A stretch of DNA of 64,000 bases from Lunularia cruciata (GCA_948567375.1 OX419755.1:32183001-32247000); one strand, 5' to 3'; positions 9,150 to 20,444 are shown, counted from the stretch's first letter. A program made the numbers and translations. The notes: generated by a model not told the origin, from the sequence alone.

Positions 9150-10865
9150 CTAGGGAAGTTTGACTTGTCTCCCAACCTCTCCTCTCTGTGGGTCCAACTC
9201 CACTGATGCTCCTCTAGGCTCTGGAGCACGTAATGCACTCCTAGTCACTGCTGCAGATGCATCCACCTGTGCTGCTCCGCACATGAAGTCCAAAGCATCT
9301 CTATCACCAGCATATGAGGTGGAAGCCTCAGCACCCAAATCTGATCTCCTCTGAGCAATAGCCATACTAGCCAATCTCTGCTCCAATTGCTCAATCCGAG
9401 TAGCCATAGTTGTGTCAGAAGTAAGGGCAGGTACCGCACCCCTACTAGGTGTAGATCCTCTACCACCACCTCTACCACCTCGTCCTCCATGAACTGGAGC
9501 TCCTCTACTACCTGCCATAGCAGCCCTACCACTCCGTAACTCCGGGTGTAGGTCAAAACACCGGTCACTAGTGTGACCAAATCTGTGGCAATACTCACAC
9601 AGCCTCTGTGCTGGCTGTGATGCACCAGAGGTATCAGGTCCGCTGCCCTGAGTACACTCTCTCCTATGGTGAGGTCCACCACAAGTCCAACAAGCAACAC
9701 CACCACTCACTGGCTGCTGCTGACCCAAAAATGAGGGTAAGGGTCTAACTCCACTAGGCCCTCCACTCGCTCCATAAGATCTGGGCTGTCCACCCTGTCC
9801 TCAAAAACCAACTGGGCGTGGTGCACTATGTTGCACTCTAGAAGAAGTCACAACCGTGGATGAGGTCTCTCTACCAAATCCAGCTGTCACCATTCTCTCC
9901 TCCACCATGTTGAGCTCAATACGCTCAGCCAAACCAAAGACTACTGCCAAAGTGGGTAAAGTAGCTTGCAACAACGTAGCATCATGAACTCTACGTCGCA
10001 ACTCCCTGTCCAGTATCCCATACCAAAACTGGACTGCCTGGGCCTCAGTAACTCCTTGAGTGAAACTGATCAGCCGCCTCATGCGCGTATATGCCTCACG
10101 TAGGCTCTCTCCAGCGTTCCGCTGGAACTCCTGCAAGCTCCTCAGCTTGTCAGTCTGCACTCCCTGGTAGTTTTGCCTCAAACATAGGAAGAACTCAACC
10201 ATGGGGTTAAACCCCGGTACCACACCACCTCCTGCAGCGGTACCTCCACTCATAGTAGCACTATCTCCAGCTAGTGCACCTCCACTAGCTCCACCAACAC
10301 TACTTGAGCTAGAACTCGTAGGTACAGCCGACCTACTCCTGGCCACCAAACCTAAAGTGATGGAGACATAGTGTGGAGACCAATACTATCTCCATAACTC
10401 AATCTCCTCCAAATGAGCTCTCCTGAACTCATGGTAGTCGTCCATCGGTGGACCCTCCAAGTGCTGAAACAACCCCTTCCATGCCATGAGGGGAGTGAAC
10501 AAAGTCGGGTTCCGCATCTGCTGCAGATCACACCAACTATCAAACTCCTGGATGAAGTCATCCAACTCAATGGTACCCACTGTACCAGAGTAACGCCTAG
10601 GGCCTTTGGAGGCCCCATAAATCTCGTCCATGTCCCACAACAACGGTGCGGACACACCAAGTGCACTCTCAACTGAATCAGCTCTTGTGTCGAACTCCAA
10701 CTCAGAGTCAATCTCCTCCCTCACTTGAGATACAAGCTGATATCGAGCACCACTCCGAGTAAGCCCACTATGTACTGTAGGGCTAACTCCTCTAGAATCT
10801 CCAAAGAACTCCGTCGTGACCACGTAACTGCAACAACAAACCCAAACCACCAACTGCAACCGCAA
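9150..10865 (-). pseudogene. gag: DMT-1 Gag with two zinc knuckles
   Basis: Three ORFs in one frame (10865-10386, 10349-9801, 9728-9150) together make Gag. The capsid part has the gypsy Gag look: FIQEFDSWCDLQ, then FFLCLRQNYQGVQ and SLREAYTRMRRLISF. The nucleocapsid has CWTCGGPHHRREC (CX2CX3HX4C, slightly short) and CEYCHRFGHTSDRC (canonical CX2CX4HX4C), followed by a Gly-Arg-rich stretch (GGRGGRGGGRG) suited to RNA binding and a short coiled-coil-like piece. The stop at 10386 (TAG) is shared with DMT-2. Those at 9801 (TGA) and 9150 (TAG) are private to DMT-1. The start is taken at the first ATG at 10865. Confidence 0.85.
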
Positions 10866-12128
10866 GTCGCAACTGCAAGTGCCCCACCAAGTGCCGACAC
10901 CAACTAGACACCACCCACTAATGTAACTCTAACCGAGATAACTACACTAGGGGAAGGGCAACCTGTAACCTGCCATCATAACACGCACTCTCACGGTCTG
11001 CAGGTCATCACTTCCTGCCTCACCGGAGAGAAACAAAGGTAGTCTGACTGGTCATCACTCCAGCCTCACCACCGAGAGCACACCAGAGCACCAACGCTCA
11101 AAAGTCAAGGCACCTCACACAAACGTGGTGCACAAACAGGAAGCAGAGAATGGAGGGGATCCAATCACAAGAAATCTAAACGAAAACCCTCCATCTCATA
11201 ACACAACACGGGACTGACTCTGCCACCATTTGGCATTTGATATAAGAGTAGTTTGTATCTAAGTCCTAAGCTACCAGGATCACCAAGAATGAGATCAAAC
11301 TGCCTCTCCTAGCCAAAGCTACATGTGTATAGATAACAGTGGCGCAGTCACTAGGACAACAAGTGAGGGTGGACCAGTTGGCTAGGGCACCAGTCTAGGA
11401 ACAAGAGATCTAGGAGTCAAACCCTGTTGCGCACAATCTAGCAGGAAAGGCAGATTTTGCCAACCAATGACCAAGATCTACTCTAAACTAGCTAGTCTCA
11501 CGCCATCAAGCTGGCTTGCTGGCCCTTCTAGGCCTTCGTAGCCTCTCATAGCCCACAGCCCTATGCCTCAAACACCGAAATTCAGCCAAATGAGGCCTTT
11601 CTTGTTGCCACTTCGAACCTCCTCCAAAATTGGTGAAACTTATCCAAATCTGCGAAACTCCTCCAAACTAGCGAAACTTCTCCAAATCTGGCCCAAAATC
11701 TGACGTAAATCTGACGTAAAATTTGACGTAAACCCTAAAGATGGATGTCCGCCAAATCCCCCTCTAACTTTCCACTCGAGCCAAATTGACAAAACGGGTT
11801 TTTCCAAATCACAATTTCATGAGGAGAGCTGTCCAACTCCACCTTCAATTTCACTTTCTGAGCCCAACTCGCAGCAAATTGGTCATGCCTTCACCTCTTG
11901 AGCTCAAAATCACAACACTGCTTGAAAATTGCTCCTTCTTTGCTCAAAATTTGGCCAGCGCTTCCGCACACCGTCCGCCTAACTGCCAAATTTGCATCAA
12001 CTACACGAGCTTCTGCACACTAGGGAAACACAGAACCTGAATCGAGCTACCACGATCCACCGGGCTTGGAGATACCACCAACACTCAACGTTCCTGCACC
12101 CGATTTCCCCCTGACTTCACTTCTCTGA
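10866..12128 (-). other. DMT-1 5' leader
   Basis: This is 1.26 kb between the 5' repeat and gag with no convincing ORF. Directly after the 5' repeat, in element orientation, the sequence is TCAGAGAAGTGAAGTCAGG. It lacks the TGG with which tRNA primer binding sites start, and I see no good match to a plant tRNA 3' end nearby. A loose run of caaatctg-type repeats lies at 11630-11740. The DMT-2 leader (38000-39350) is clearly homologous. Confidence 0.6.
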
Positions 12129-12579
12129 TGTAATCAGATTGCTTAACATTCTCAGCTCAACTCAATCTCAGATCAGTACTTGATCTGTCACTCTATAAAC
12201 TGCCAACAATTGGGCACTGATTACAGTCAAGCCACACCCACTCAAGCATAGAGAATCCAGGTGATGCTCGCCGGCCTCTGTCCACCATAGCCAGGAACTT
12301 GAAGGCTCAACATCAGAGAAGTGAGCTCTCTGGAGCTCACTTCGAAACTATACACCTTGGACTCGAGCTAGCCCTGAAACCCTAACGGTCCCGCTGACGG
12401 CACACTCGACGGTGCAAACGGTGCAAAGTGACGGTGGCCCCACCATGAAGTCAGTACCCCGAACAAAAAATCTAACCGTCGGAAAGTAGTCCCTAAGAAA
12501 CTGCTAGAATAACTCTAACTACGATCACTGGAACTCCAAAGTCCGAGCATCTAGATGCAGAACTACAAATGGCGTGACA
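12129..12579 (-). repeat. DMT-1 5' terminal repeat (451 bp)
   Basis: In element orientation it begins TGTCACGCCATTTG and ends CTGATTACA (TG...CA). It matches the middle unit of the compound 3' end (about 2800-3249). It contains the GAAGTGAGCTC hairpin and TATA-like tctataaac on the plus strand. GAATT follows at 12580-12584. Confidence 0.88.
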
Positions 12580-12584
12580 GAATT

Positions 12585-13199
12585 TGTGTGCAAATTGATC
12601 ATGTATTTAACCCTAAATTGTTGGTACCAATTAATACACATCACCTCACAAAGTTCCACAAGTGGGATTCATTTCCACACCTTCTCATAGGGTACATTCC
12701 CATAGTAAATTCACATAGTGAAATCTTGTAGGAGCCATTCTTGTAGTGGAATGCCCTAGTGCTCCTCCTAATCTGCATTAATGAAGCTTTCTAAAACATC
12801 TATTTTCTTGAAGCAAGGTGTCTTATTAAAGGTACCTTTAAAGTAGCATAACATCCAATTTTACTAATTCCCCATGCTCTCATCTTGGGTTTGACATGAA
12901 TTTGCTTGCAACTCCCATTACATGAGCAATGTCTAGACTAGTGCATACCATTGCACACATCAAACTACCAATTGTTGATGCATGAGGTATTTGCTCATGT
13001 ACTCTCTATCTCCATCAGTCTTGGTGATTGCTCCTACAAGGAGTTGAAGTGACTTCTCAAGGAACTGGTTCAAATTGTAGTATTTTTTACACCAAATTTG
13101 TCCATCAACTTCTTGGTTTACTTCTTTGAGAAAACTTCAAAGTACTTGCAAACCTATCTTTCCAAATCCTCATTCCAAATATCTGCTCTAAAGGACCTA
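12585..13199 (-). pseudogene. Copia-1 3' end: LTR remainder and decayed RNase H/RT end
   Basis: After DMT-1 the Copia-1 LTR resumes (aatttgtgtgcaaattg onward). From about 12830 the minus strand shows decayed copia coding sequence around the DIAHAVG-type motif region (about 12920-13000), aligning with Copia-2 at 63670-64000. The word cttattaaaggtaccttt at 12821-12838 is the unoccupied equivalent of the GL-2 insertion site. Confidence 0.65.
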
Positions 13200-13930
13200 G
13201 ATCTTTCATTTCAATACATCAAACAATTGGTACTTTAGTTTGTTAATTTCCCTCATGTTGGGTCCAACAACCAACATATCATTAATATAAAGTAGAAAGA
13301 TGATAGATGAATCAACAAATGCCTTAATGTAGCAACAATGATCCATTTTGGCATATAGTGTAACCATTGTTGGCCATATAGCCATCAAATTTCAAGTACC
13401 ATTGTTGAGGAGCTTGTTTGAAACCATAAAGACTCTTCTTCAACTTGTAGACCATGTCTTCTTTGTTAGTGATTTATAACCTCTTAGGCTACGCCATATA
13501 GATATCTTCCTCAAGGTCTCAATGTAGAAATGTTGTTTTCACATCTAGCTTCTCTATGTGCAAATCCTCTATAGTCACAAGATGCAAGACTAATTTAATG
13601 GTAATCATCTTCACTATGGGAGTGAAAATCTCATTCTAGTCTATACCTTTAGTTTGTTGACCTTTAGACACAAATCTGGCTTTGTACCACTTACTTCTAT
13701 CACGTTCTTCTTTCACTCTATATACCCAATTTTCTGTCATGTCTTCTCTCCTTCTACCAGCTTGGTCAATGACCAAGTCTAATTCTTTTCTATAGATGAC
13801 ATCTCTTCCTTCATTGCAAGCTCTTACTATAATGTGTCATCCTTTTGCATTGCCTCTAAGTAGCACTCAAGTTCACCATTTTTTGTCATGAGTAAGTAAT
13901 ACATGGATGGTGAATACCTCTCAACTAGTT
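13200..13930 (-). pseudogene. Copia-1 reverse transcriptase
   Basis: Minus-strand frames, broken by several stops, give the copia RT landmarks in order: EKLDVKTTFLH, LEEDIYM, YKLKKSLYGFKQAPQQWY (about 13400-13450) and FLLYINDMLVVG (13206-13388). The last is the YVDD active site, with the first catalytic Asp replaced by Asn. The enzyme is inactive. Confidence 0.85.
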
Positions 13931-13931
13931 C

Positions 13932-14611
13932 CTACAGTCTAGTAGATCTCCTCAAATCAATTGTAGGTGTGGCTAGACCTGGTATGATCCATCTAGTTTC
14001 TACCAAACTCCTATTTCCTACAACATCATTCTCTAAAATGTCTTCCAGCACTACTTCTTCTTGATGTTCAACTTGTTCTTTTGTAATCTCAGACCTTGAT
14101 CCAAGCTTATCTTTGTACATAAAATTCTCATAGAAAATAACATCTCTACTTCTGAGCACATTCCCATCATCTTTATTCCAAAGACAATAACCATGTCATC
14201 TGATTTGTATCAAATGAAGAAACACTTCTTTGATTTTGAATCAAGATTGTCCCTATCACTATCTTGAATCCTTGCATATGAGACATAATCGAATGTTCTC
14301 AAGTGCACAAGATTTCCCTTCTTTCTTGACCATTCCTCATTAGGGATTGAGGATCCTAAATTGATAAGGTATGTAGTTTTGTTGACTATATTTGCCCAAA
14401 ATATTTTTGGCAAAATGTTTTTGGTTTTTGACCCTACTTGTAATCTCATAGATATAGCTCTCTCATGGAGAGTTTTATTAAAGCATTTAGTTACACAATT
14501 TTCTTGTGGTGTATGAGGGACAATTTTGATCCCACTCCCTACAAAATACTCTATGAACTCATTGCTACTATACTCTCCACTATTATCAGATTTCAAGCAC
14601 TTGATTCTCAA
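13932..14611 (-). pseudogene. Copia-1 integrase core and integrase-RT linker
   Basis: ORF 14210-14611 starts with RIKCLKSDNSGEYSSNEF, the second catalytic Asp region of copia integrase. The usual NGVAERMN block is NCVTKCFN here, so the catalytic Glu is lost. ORF 13932-14159 (RDVIFYENFMY) is the conserved linker before RT. The order integrase then RT confirms Ty1/copia. Confidence 0.85.
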
Positions 14612-15639
14612 ACTTGATTAGTTTTCAACCTCAAATTTCCATTGCTTGAAAACATTGAACATATTTGATTTATTTTTCAGAAAATACCTTCTTGGTAGTA
14701 TTGTCTATAAAGGTGACATAATAGCAAGGTCTTTCACAGGACCCAACTAACATTGGACCATACACACTTGTATGTATTAACTCTAGCTTTCTTGCTCCTG
14801 TGCTCTTCTAACATTTGTGGAGGTAACTTTTTTTTACGTTCCCAAAATACATGTTCACAAAAGCCAAGTTGAACAATGTTCACCTCCAAGGTTTTGTCAT
14901 TGGCATCTAACTACTTCATACTCTTCTCACTTATGTGACCAAGTCTTTGGTGCTTCACGATCAAAGGATAAATTGCATCAACAACAAATTGTCACAAATG
15001 GTCTAATTTTCCTTGTAATATATAGAGTTCCAATCTTATGTCCTGATGCCAAAATCAGATTTCACTTCAATGGCCCACTTTTAAAGGATGTTTGATATCC
15101 TTCCTCATCTAACTTGACCTTGGAAATGAAAATCTTCTTCATTCTAGGGATATATTTGACATCTATCAAAGTATGTATTGACCCTTGAGCTTTAAATTCA
15201 CATTGCACTTTCCTTCAAGAAACAAAAGTCTATCATCAAGGAGGTAAACCTTTCCAAGGTTTCATACAACAAACTTGTACATCAACTCTTTACATGGGGT
15301 AGAGTGCAATAATGCACCAAAATCTATAACCCAAGTTTCTATGGGACACTCTATGTAATAAAAAAGTGTTTCTTTTTGTTATGTTGCTATGTTTCTTTCC
15401 TTCTTTAGAATTTTACACTAATTCCTCAAGTGACCTCAAGCTAATTGCAATTCTAAGACATAATTTCATTATGCACTTCCTTGCGGCCTTTTGCTTCTAC
15501 TCTACATAAATAGCATCACACTTGATGATTCTAAAAAACTATGTCTATGGATGTCTACATTGAGAATCAAGTCTCATATACTCTCAAACTTGAGATGACT
15601 TGATCTTGATCAACTATTTGGTGTTGTGATTGTTGCTCC
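14612..15639 (-). pseudogene. Copia-1 integrase N terminus, protease and Gag end, heavily decayed
   Basis: No ORF of note, but about 14910-14960 on the minus strand reads HQRLGHISEKSMK, the copia GAG-pre-integrase zinc domain. The rest should hold the protease and the nucleocapsid but I cannot point to their motifs. Confidence 0.6.
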
Positions 15640-16032
15640 TCAACTGGAAAGTAATGATAATAATAACACCAATGCTTGAACTTCATCATCAAAATTGATC
15701 TTGATACATTCTAGTCTTGAAATGATTGAATTGAAAACATTCATGTGGTCTTGAACTAATGCACCTTCTTTCATCCTTGTGTTGAATAAATAGCAAATCA
15801 AGTATACCTTGTTTGAGGTTGAAGATTTCTCATACATATGTGATAACACCTTAATCAACCTATGAGTGATCTTCTCATGGAAAATTTTATATACAACATT
15901 TCTTACCAATGTTAATCTGACCACACCCAAGGCTTGTTGATCTAAAAGCTCCCACTCAACTTCTTCCATCTTCTTTGGCTTTTTTTGCTTCAAGAGGTAG
16001 GTGTAGATTTTTCTAACAAAAATATTCCTCAA
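15640..16032 (-). CDS. Copia-1 Gag (UBN2-type) fragment
   Basis: A 130-residue frame with the plant copia Gag signature: LDQQALGVVRLTLVRNV, then SHMYEKSSTSNKVYL, MKEGALVQDHMNVFN and FDDEVQALVLLLSL. It ends at a stop after LLSS, so only the capsid part is present. It lies close to the primer site, as expected for the first ORF. Confidence 0.85.
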   Translation of the reverse strand: MRNIFVRKIYTYLLKQKKPKKMEEVEWELLDQQALGVVRLTLVRNVVYKIFHEKITHRLIKVLSHMYEKSSTSNKVYLICYLFNTRMKEGALVQDHMNVFNSIISRLECIKINFDDEVQALVLLLSLLSS

Positions 16033-16145
16033 TATTCATCTTCCAAAATCCAAAATCCAAATTTAAATCATTTCAATTTAAATTTTCAATTTTGACTTTC
16101 CCTTCTTCAACCTGTTCTACTCTCTCTTCAAAAACCAATGCTTTG
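16033..16145 (-). promoter_or_regulatory. Copia-1 leader and split tRNA-iMet primer binding site
   Basis: Joining 16145 to 43625 across GL-1 gives, on the minus strand, TGGTATCAAAGC followed by ATTGG, placed two bases after the 5' LTR end (CCCAACA). This matches the plant initiator-Met primer site TGGTATCAGAGC with one mismatch. GL-1 landed inside it; the 5-bp duplication CTTTG is at 16141-16145 and 43620-43624. Confidence 0.85.
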
Positions 16146-16939
16146 TGTGACAACCCGGCAAATATCACTTTTGCGGTAATCAAGTAAGTAAATTTTGTTC
16201 CCATAAAGATACAAGTCAGAATTGGTCAAATATGAAGTAAAGTAACAATGTAGTTCTTCTTGATTGCATCTTTAATCTCTCAAGTAGCAACTACACCCAA
16301 AAGAGAGTAACAAGCACTGCTCATAGTCTCGTCAAAAATTAACACTCCTTAATCACAACTCAGTCAATTCTATTAAAAAAATCTTGATTGTGATAATTCA
16401 GTCCATCCCAAAAATGGCTACTTTGTTGTAAGAGGATTTTGCCTTGAAATTGTGTTCCACCCCTCTACAAAAGGCATAACTTCCTCAATCAAAATTGCTT
16501 CACATCAACCTTACAATGCACTCACATATGCAAAATACTACCAATACTATAATTCTTTCAGATGTGTCAAGGCATTGCTCCGATTGCACTTAACTCAGGA
16601 TCAAACACATAGAATGAAGATCAAGGCTAAGGAATCCAACATCCAAAAAGCACACTAACTTGCACTTTGAATTTCTTTCATCATTTGCAAACACACACAT
16701 AGAGTTGGTACTCGGAATTAAGATCAAGCAACAAGCATTGCTTCATAGTAATTTGCTTTATTTATTCTCAGTAATAATGAATATTGAACAACATAACACT
16801 GCCAATGCCTCCTTTAAATAGGCTGAGCACTTGACAATTATCTAACTTCCTAAACTGCTTCCTAACAAATTTACAAACCTGTAGATCCAAAATGACAAAC
16901 CATCTCTTCATATCTACCTCTTCCTATCTCAAAATTGTC
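16146..16939 (-). promoter_or_regulatory. GL-1 LTR 3' part with TATA candidate
   Basis: This is the noncoding part of the LTR after the ORF stop. TATTTAAAGG on the minus strand (about 16811-16820) lies about 120 bp downstream of the stop and is conserved in GL-2 (TATTTAAGAG at about 60546-60555) and GL-3/GL-4. It probably marks the U3/R promoter, making the ORF part of U3. Confidence 0.5.
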
Positions 16940-18181
16940 CTAATCTGATCCGATGTCTACCTCAACTTTGGGTTCCATACCCGAGAGAAGTTCCTTCATC
17001 TCCTGTACTTTGGGTCTATCTAATTCTACTAATTCCTTTGCTATTTCTACTACCTCTTCACTACAAACTACAATTGTACTGGTGGGTATCCTATCTTATT
17101 CTTTATCTCCCGACTTACTTTTCTCTAAAATGTTAAATGTCAACTCGAAAAACACATGCACTCCTATCTCTGTTACCTTGGATCTGATATGTACAGTATT
17201 CCAAAGACTTTCTAACTCTAACTTAATCAACCCAATTGGATAGAAATGTTATTCTCTACATGTAACATCTTCCTATCAACCCAAGTCCTAAGACTGATCA
17301 ACAAGGCATTCAAGTCCTTGTTCTTTGCATTCTTATTATGTGTCTCTTGCACCAACAATCATATTTTGTGTAAATGCAGTTCCTCCTCACTTTGGCTTCC
17401 GTGGTTAACTTTGCCTTCAATTCCACAATCACTTTTTCAAGTGATACCTCCAATTGCTTCATCTGTTGTTCTTCCTCCAATGTATTGGTCAATCTTCACC
17501 TGTAACATCTACACTAGGTCTCTCATCCTTCCTTCTTCTTGATCTTGCTTAACCAATTCCTGGTGCCAGGCTGCTATCTTCTCTTCTACCTTATGGCAAA
17601 ATGCGTCGGGCTCTTCTTCCTTAGCTTCCACCATTTCCTTGCTATTTTCTTGCTATTTTCTTGCTCCGCCTTCACTTTGGCTTGTAACTTCTCCACCCAA
17701 AGTCTTTCTTGCATAATATCCTTCACTTTCATTGCCAACTCCCTCCACTACTTCTCAAACTTCTCTTGCAGATTCTTGTTGATCTTCTTTTGCAATGCTG
17801 CATCTACTTTCAAGATTTCACTTTCCTCCTCTCCTCTACTCAAGCTCTACTGCAACTTCCGATTTTCAATCTCTAATCTCTCCAGCACATGTAGCACCAT
17901 TTGTACATTGGGATGTCTGCTTTGCATCTCCTTCTTCTTCTCCATCTGCAATAACAACAAACATACCACATCCCAAAGGTACTCTACTCCCTTGCATCTT
18001 GCTTCTTCTACTACCTTCTCTTCAATAACAGCAACAATCGGGCGCCTCCCTTCCAAGTTTGATATCTTAATACAAAGTTGGGATCTTTGTATTGTTAGTA
18101 GCCCCTCGTCCTCTAAACTCTTCATCATCTAGATTGATGATCTGCCGGGATGCCTTTGCACCTTCTCCTTCTAGAGTGTAC
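16940..18181 (-). pseudogene. GL-1 LTR-borne ORF, C-terminal half (coiled coil)
   Basis: The stop at 16940-16942 follows EVDIGSD, the same ending as in the other GL copies (EVDIGLD, KVDIGSS). Upstream, minus-strand frames rich in Glu, Lys and Leu (for example 17847-18128, with GVEYLWDVVCLLLLQMEKKKEMQ) match GL-2 residues in the coiled-coil half (GVEYLQEVVCPLLAKLEHKKREMQ; both quoted only in part elsewhere). Several stops and frameshifts break it. The N-terminal half is beyond Ath-1 at 41834-43197. Function unknown. Confidence 0.7.
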
Positions 18182-18871
18182 TGTAACACCCATTTGTGCA
18201 TGTGTGTGGTATTATGATATTTAGCTTAGTATTACAAATACTTGAGAGAAATTATTTATATAGAGATAAAGGATGGTTCAACATTAGTCATGATTAGCTA
18301 AAGTTAGTCATAACTAAGATGGATAAAACCTTACTTTAGAGGAAGTGGAAAAGATGAGCACCACTTTTTTGGATTCTATTGTGTTGACTTGGTATTATTC
18401 CTAGGTGTTTGGCTTTGAGGAACGAGTTGAGAACTCTTGGGTTTGTAAGCTTTTTTTTTGGATTCTTCTCTAGTCCAAGGATAGCCTATATGAATGAATC
18501 CTTGACTTAGTAGTTAGGTCAAGATAAGATCACATGATTAGTGGAATTTGCCCATATGGATGGATATTCCTTTATACTTTTTGACTTTATTTGCCTTTTA
18601 GCCTAGTAATTTGAGTTATTATGGTAAATAGTAACTTTGGTGCATAACTATTTCACAAGTATATAAACTAGGGGTGAGGAGGTATTCATCAATCCTATCA
18701 TTTGCAACTCTCTCTCTCTCATTGAGTTCTCTAGTGAGCAATGTCTTGATCTTGGAGTGTTAGCCTTGGAAGAGTATGATAGAGTTGGGGTTCTTTGCCT
18801 TCTTAGTCCATGGTGCGCTACCATATTAGCCATCAGAGTTTCATCCTAAGTGAGAGAAAGGCTGGCTCACA
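18182..18871 (+). repeat. Ath-1 5' LTR
   Basis: It is 690 bp, TGTAACACCCATTTGTGCAT to GGCTCACA. It contains a TATATAAAC promoter candidate at about 18660 (tatataaactaggggtgagg). It matches 41141-41833 and, inverted, both Ath-2 LTRs. Confidence 0.92.
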
Positions 18872-18895
18872 TTTTTGGGTCCGTTGCCAAGACCT
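18872..18895 (+). promoter_or_regulatory. Ath-1 primer binding site, tRNA-Asp-like
   Basis: TTTTTGGGTCCGTTGCCAAG directly follows the 5' LTR. It resembles TGGCGCCGTTGCCGGGGA, the complement of the plant tRNA-Asp 3' end used by Athila-type elements, with several mismatches in a decayed copy. Ath-2 has TTTTTGGTTCCGTTGCCAGG at the same place. Confidence 0.6.
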
Positions 18896-20444
18896 CTCTA
18901 GAAGATAAGATAATGTTCCGCGTACAATTCTATATTAGACAGAAGGAGGCTATGAGAGCTTAGTGGAGAAAACTTTAGGGGAGGAGAGGGCTGGACTTAT
19001 ATAAGAGAACTTGGACCCATTTGTATACCCTATAGTTCATTATGATGTCTTTGAGGTGATTTTGTACATCTTGTACACTTGAGAGGATTTGGAGAGATTG
19101 TGTGAGGTGAGGTGGATTGCAGATTTTGGGGACTAAGGTGATTTTGGGCAAAATCTCTAGTTTGAGATCTGGGTTTGAAATTTCTACACATGATAGCTTG
19201 AGTTATCTTTCAGTTATCACACTTGAAATTATTGTGAGAGCTACTATGCGCACTAGGCTAGAATATTTGAAAGTTGGTAGGGTAAACTGCTCCCACAATT
19301 GCATGCTCTCTAGAAAATTGTACAGAGTCTGCCATTTCTTCAATTTTCAGTGGATTGTCCTACAAATTTCCAAGAAAATTCAATGCATTTTATCCTACTT
19401 ATTGATTGGAAAACTAGAGAGAGAAATCATTCTTGCCCAATGAGTTATGAGTTTTTAAAGTGAGGGGGGTGGTTTTCAAACCAAATTTGAAATATGTGTG
19501 TTGAATAGAAAGAAGTCTAGGCCAAATGGCTCTATAAAAAGACTTGAGATTTTGCAAAGAGGGAGGCCTTGGAGTTGTGATTATATGTGCAAAATTTCAA
19601 TGAACTATGACATACTTGTTGAGAGACTTGAGTGAAATTGTGAGGAAGGGTCAATTCTGTAGAGTTTAGATCTCATGCATGAGGAGTTTGAGAGCAACAA
19701 AAAACATGTTTGAGTGTTTAGATTCATTTTGGGAACATTGAGGGTCATCATGGGTGGAAATTGGGACTATGAAAGGTTCCCAAAGGGTTTTAGGTGATTG
19801 TAGGGGTGGATTTGAGGAAAAGAGATTTTACAATAGAATTTGAAGAGTGTTGAGAGGATCCAAAAACCTACACTATTTTGAGGAAAGAGTGAGTCTAAGT
19901 GTTTTTTATATGGAGAGAAGGGACATAAGGCAAGTTCATGTCCATTTACCTTTGAGAGTAATAGATTGAGGGAAAGGAAATGATTACTTGACTTGGGTTT
20001 GCATGTTGGACCTTTTTCACCAAGATTGGGAGGGAGAAGATCTAAGACCAAGGAGTTGTATGAAATCTGTAGAGTTAAAGGACTTCCAAAAGTACATGAG
20101 TGTAGTGGAGTAAAAACACTTTTGGAGAATTTGGTGAAAGATCTTGGAGAGAGTCTTAGTACAGCTATAGAAATACTACCACCTTCATCAACTCGTTCTC
20201 AAGATTAGTGATGGAGATAATCTTTCAACTTATGGATAAACTATCCATGAGGGTTTGATTAATATACACTCTAGGATTTGATGTTGCTATAGAAATCTTG
20301 GAGCAACATAAACCTTGTGTGTTCCCTAGGGTGGATTACTCTCAAATGGTGTTAGTCATGTACATACTCTATTAGTTATAGAGTGAGAGAAATGAAAAGA
20401 GAAAAAGAAAAATTGAGAGAAAAGAAAGATAGTGATGGGTTAAG
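18896..20444 (+). pseudogene. Ath-1 leader with extra ORF upstream of gag
   Basis: The leader is 1.5 kb. Frames at 19117-19443 and 19993-20208 (HVGPFSPRLGGRRSKTKE, then SLSTAIEILPPSS) match the better preserved Ath-2 ORF at 31332-32423, whose middle carries a zinc knuckle. In Ath-1 the knuckle lies around 19890-19960 but is frameshifted. An extra ORF before gag is known from Tat/Ogre-type elements; its product here is unidentified. Confidence 0.6.

Larger units (their letters stand above)
2695..12579 (-). mobile_element. DMT-1: Ty3/gypsy element encoding a DNA methyltransferase and a PHD finger
   Basis: This 9.9-kb element is inserted in the Copia-1 3' LTR. GAATT is present on both sides (2690-2694 and 12580-12584), one base of it shared with the element end. 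Read on the minus strand: 5' repeat (12579-12129), leader, Gag with two zinc knuckles, protease, DNMT3-like methyltransferase, RT, RNase H, integrase, PHD finger, purine tract, then the compound 3' end. All ORFs from 10865 down to 5058 are in one reading frame, so Gag to RNase H was a single polyprotein, now cut by about eight stops. Integrase and PHD share another frame, implying one net frameshift between 5058 and 4590. DMT-2 repeats the architecture. Confidence 0.9.

Noticed and set aside
9245-9706. 153-residue minus-strand frame overlapping Gag
   Set aside because: It is a shadow of the Gly-Arg-rich Gag nucleocapsid in another frame; the Gag frame carries the zinc knuckles.
17539-18132. 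197-residue plus-strand frame rich in Phe, Leu, Ser
   Set aside because: It is the antisense of the GL-1 coiled-coil frame; Glu/Lys-rich minus-strand codons read as Phe/Leu/Ser on the plus strand.
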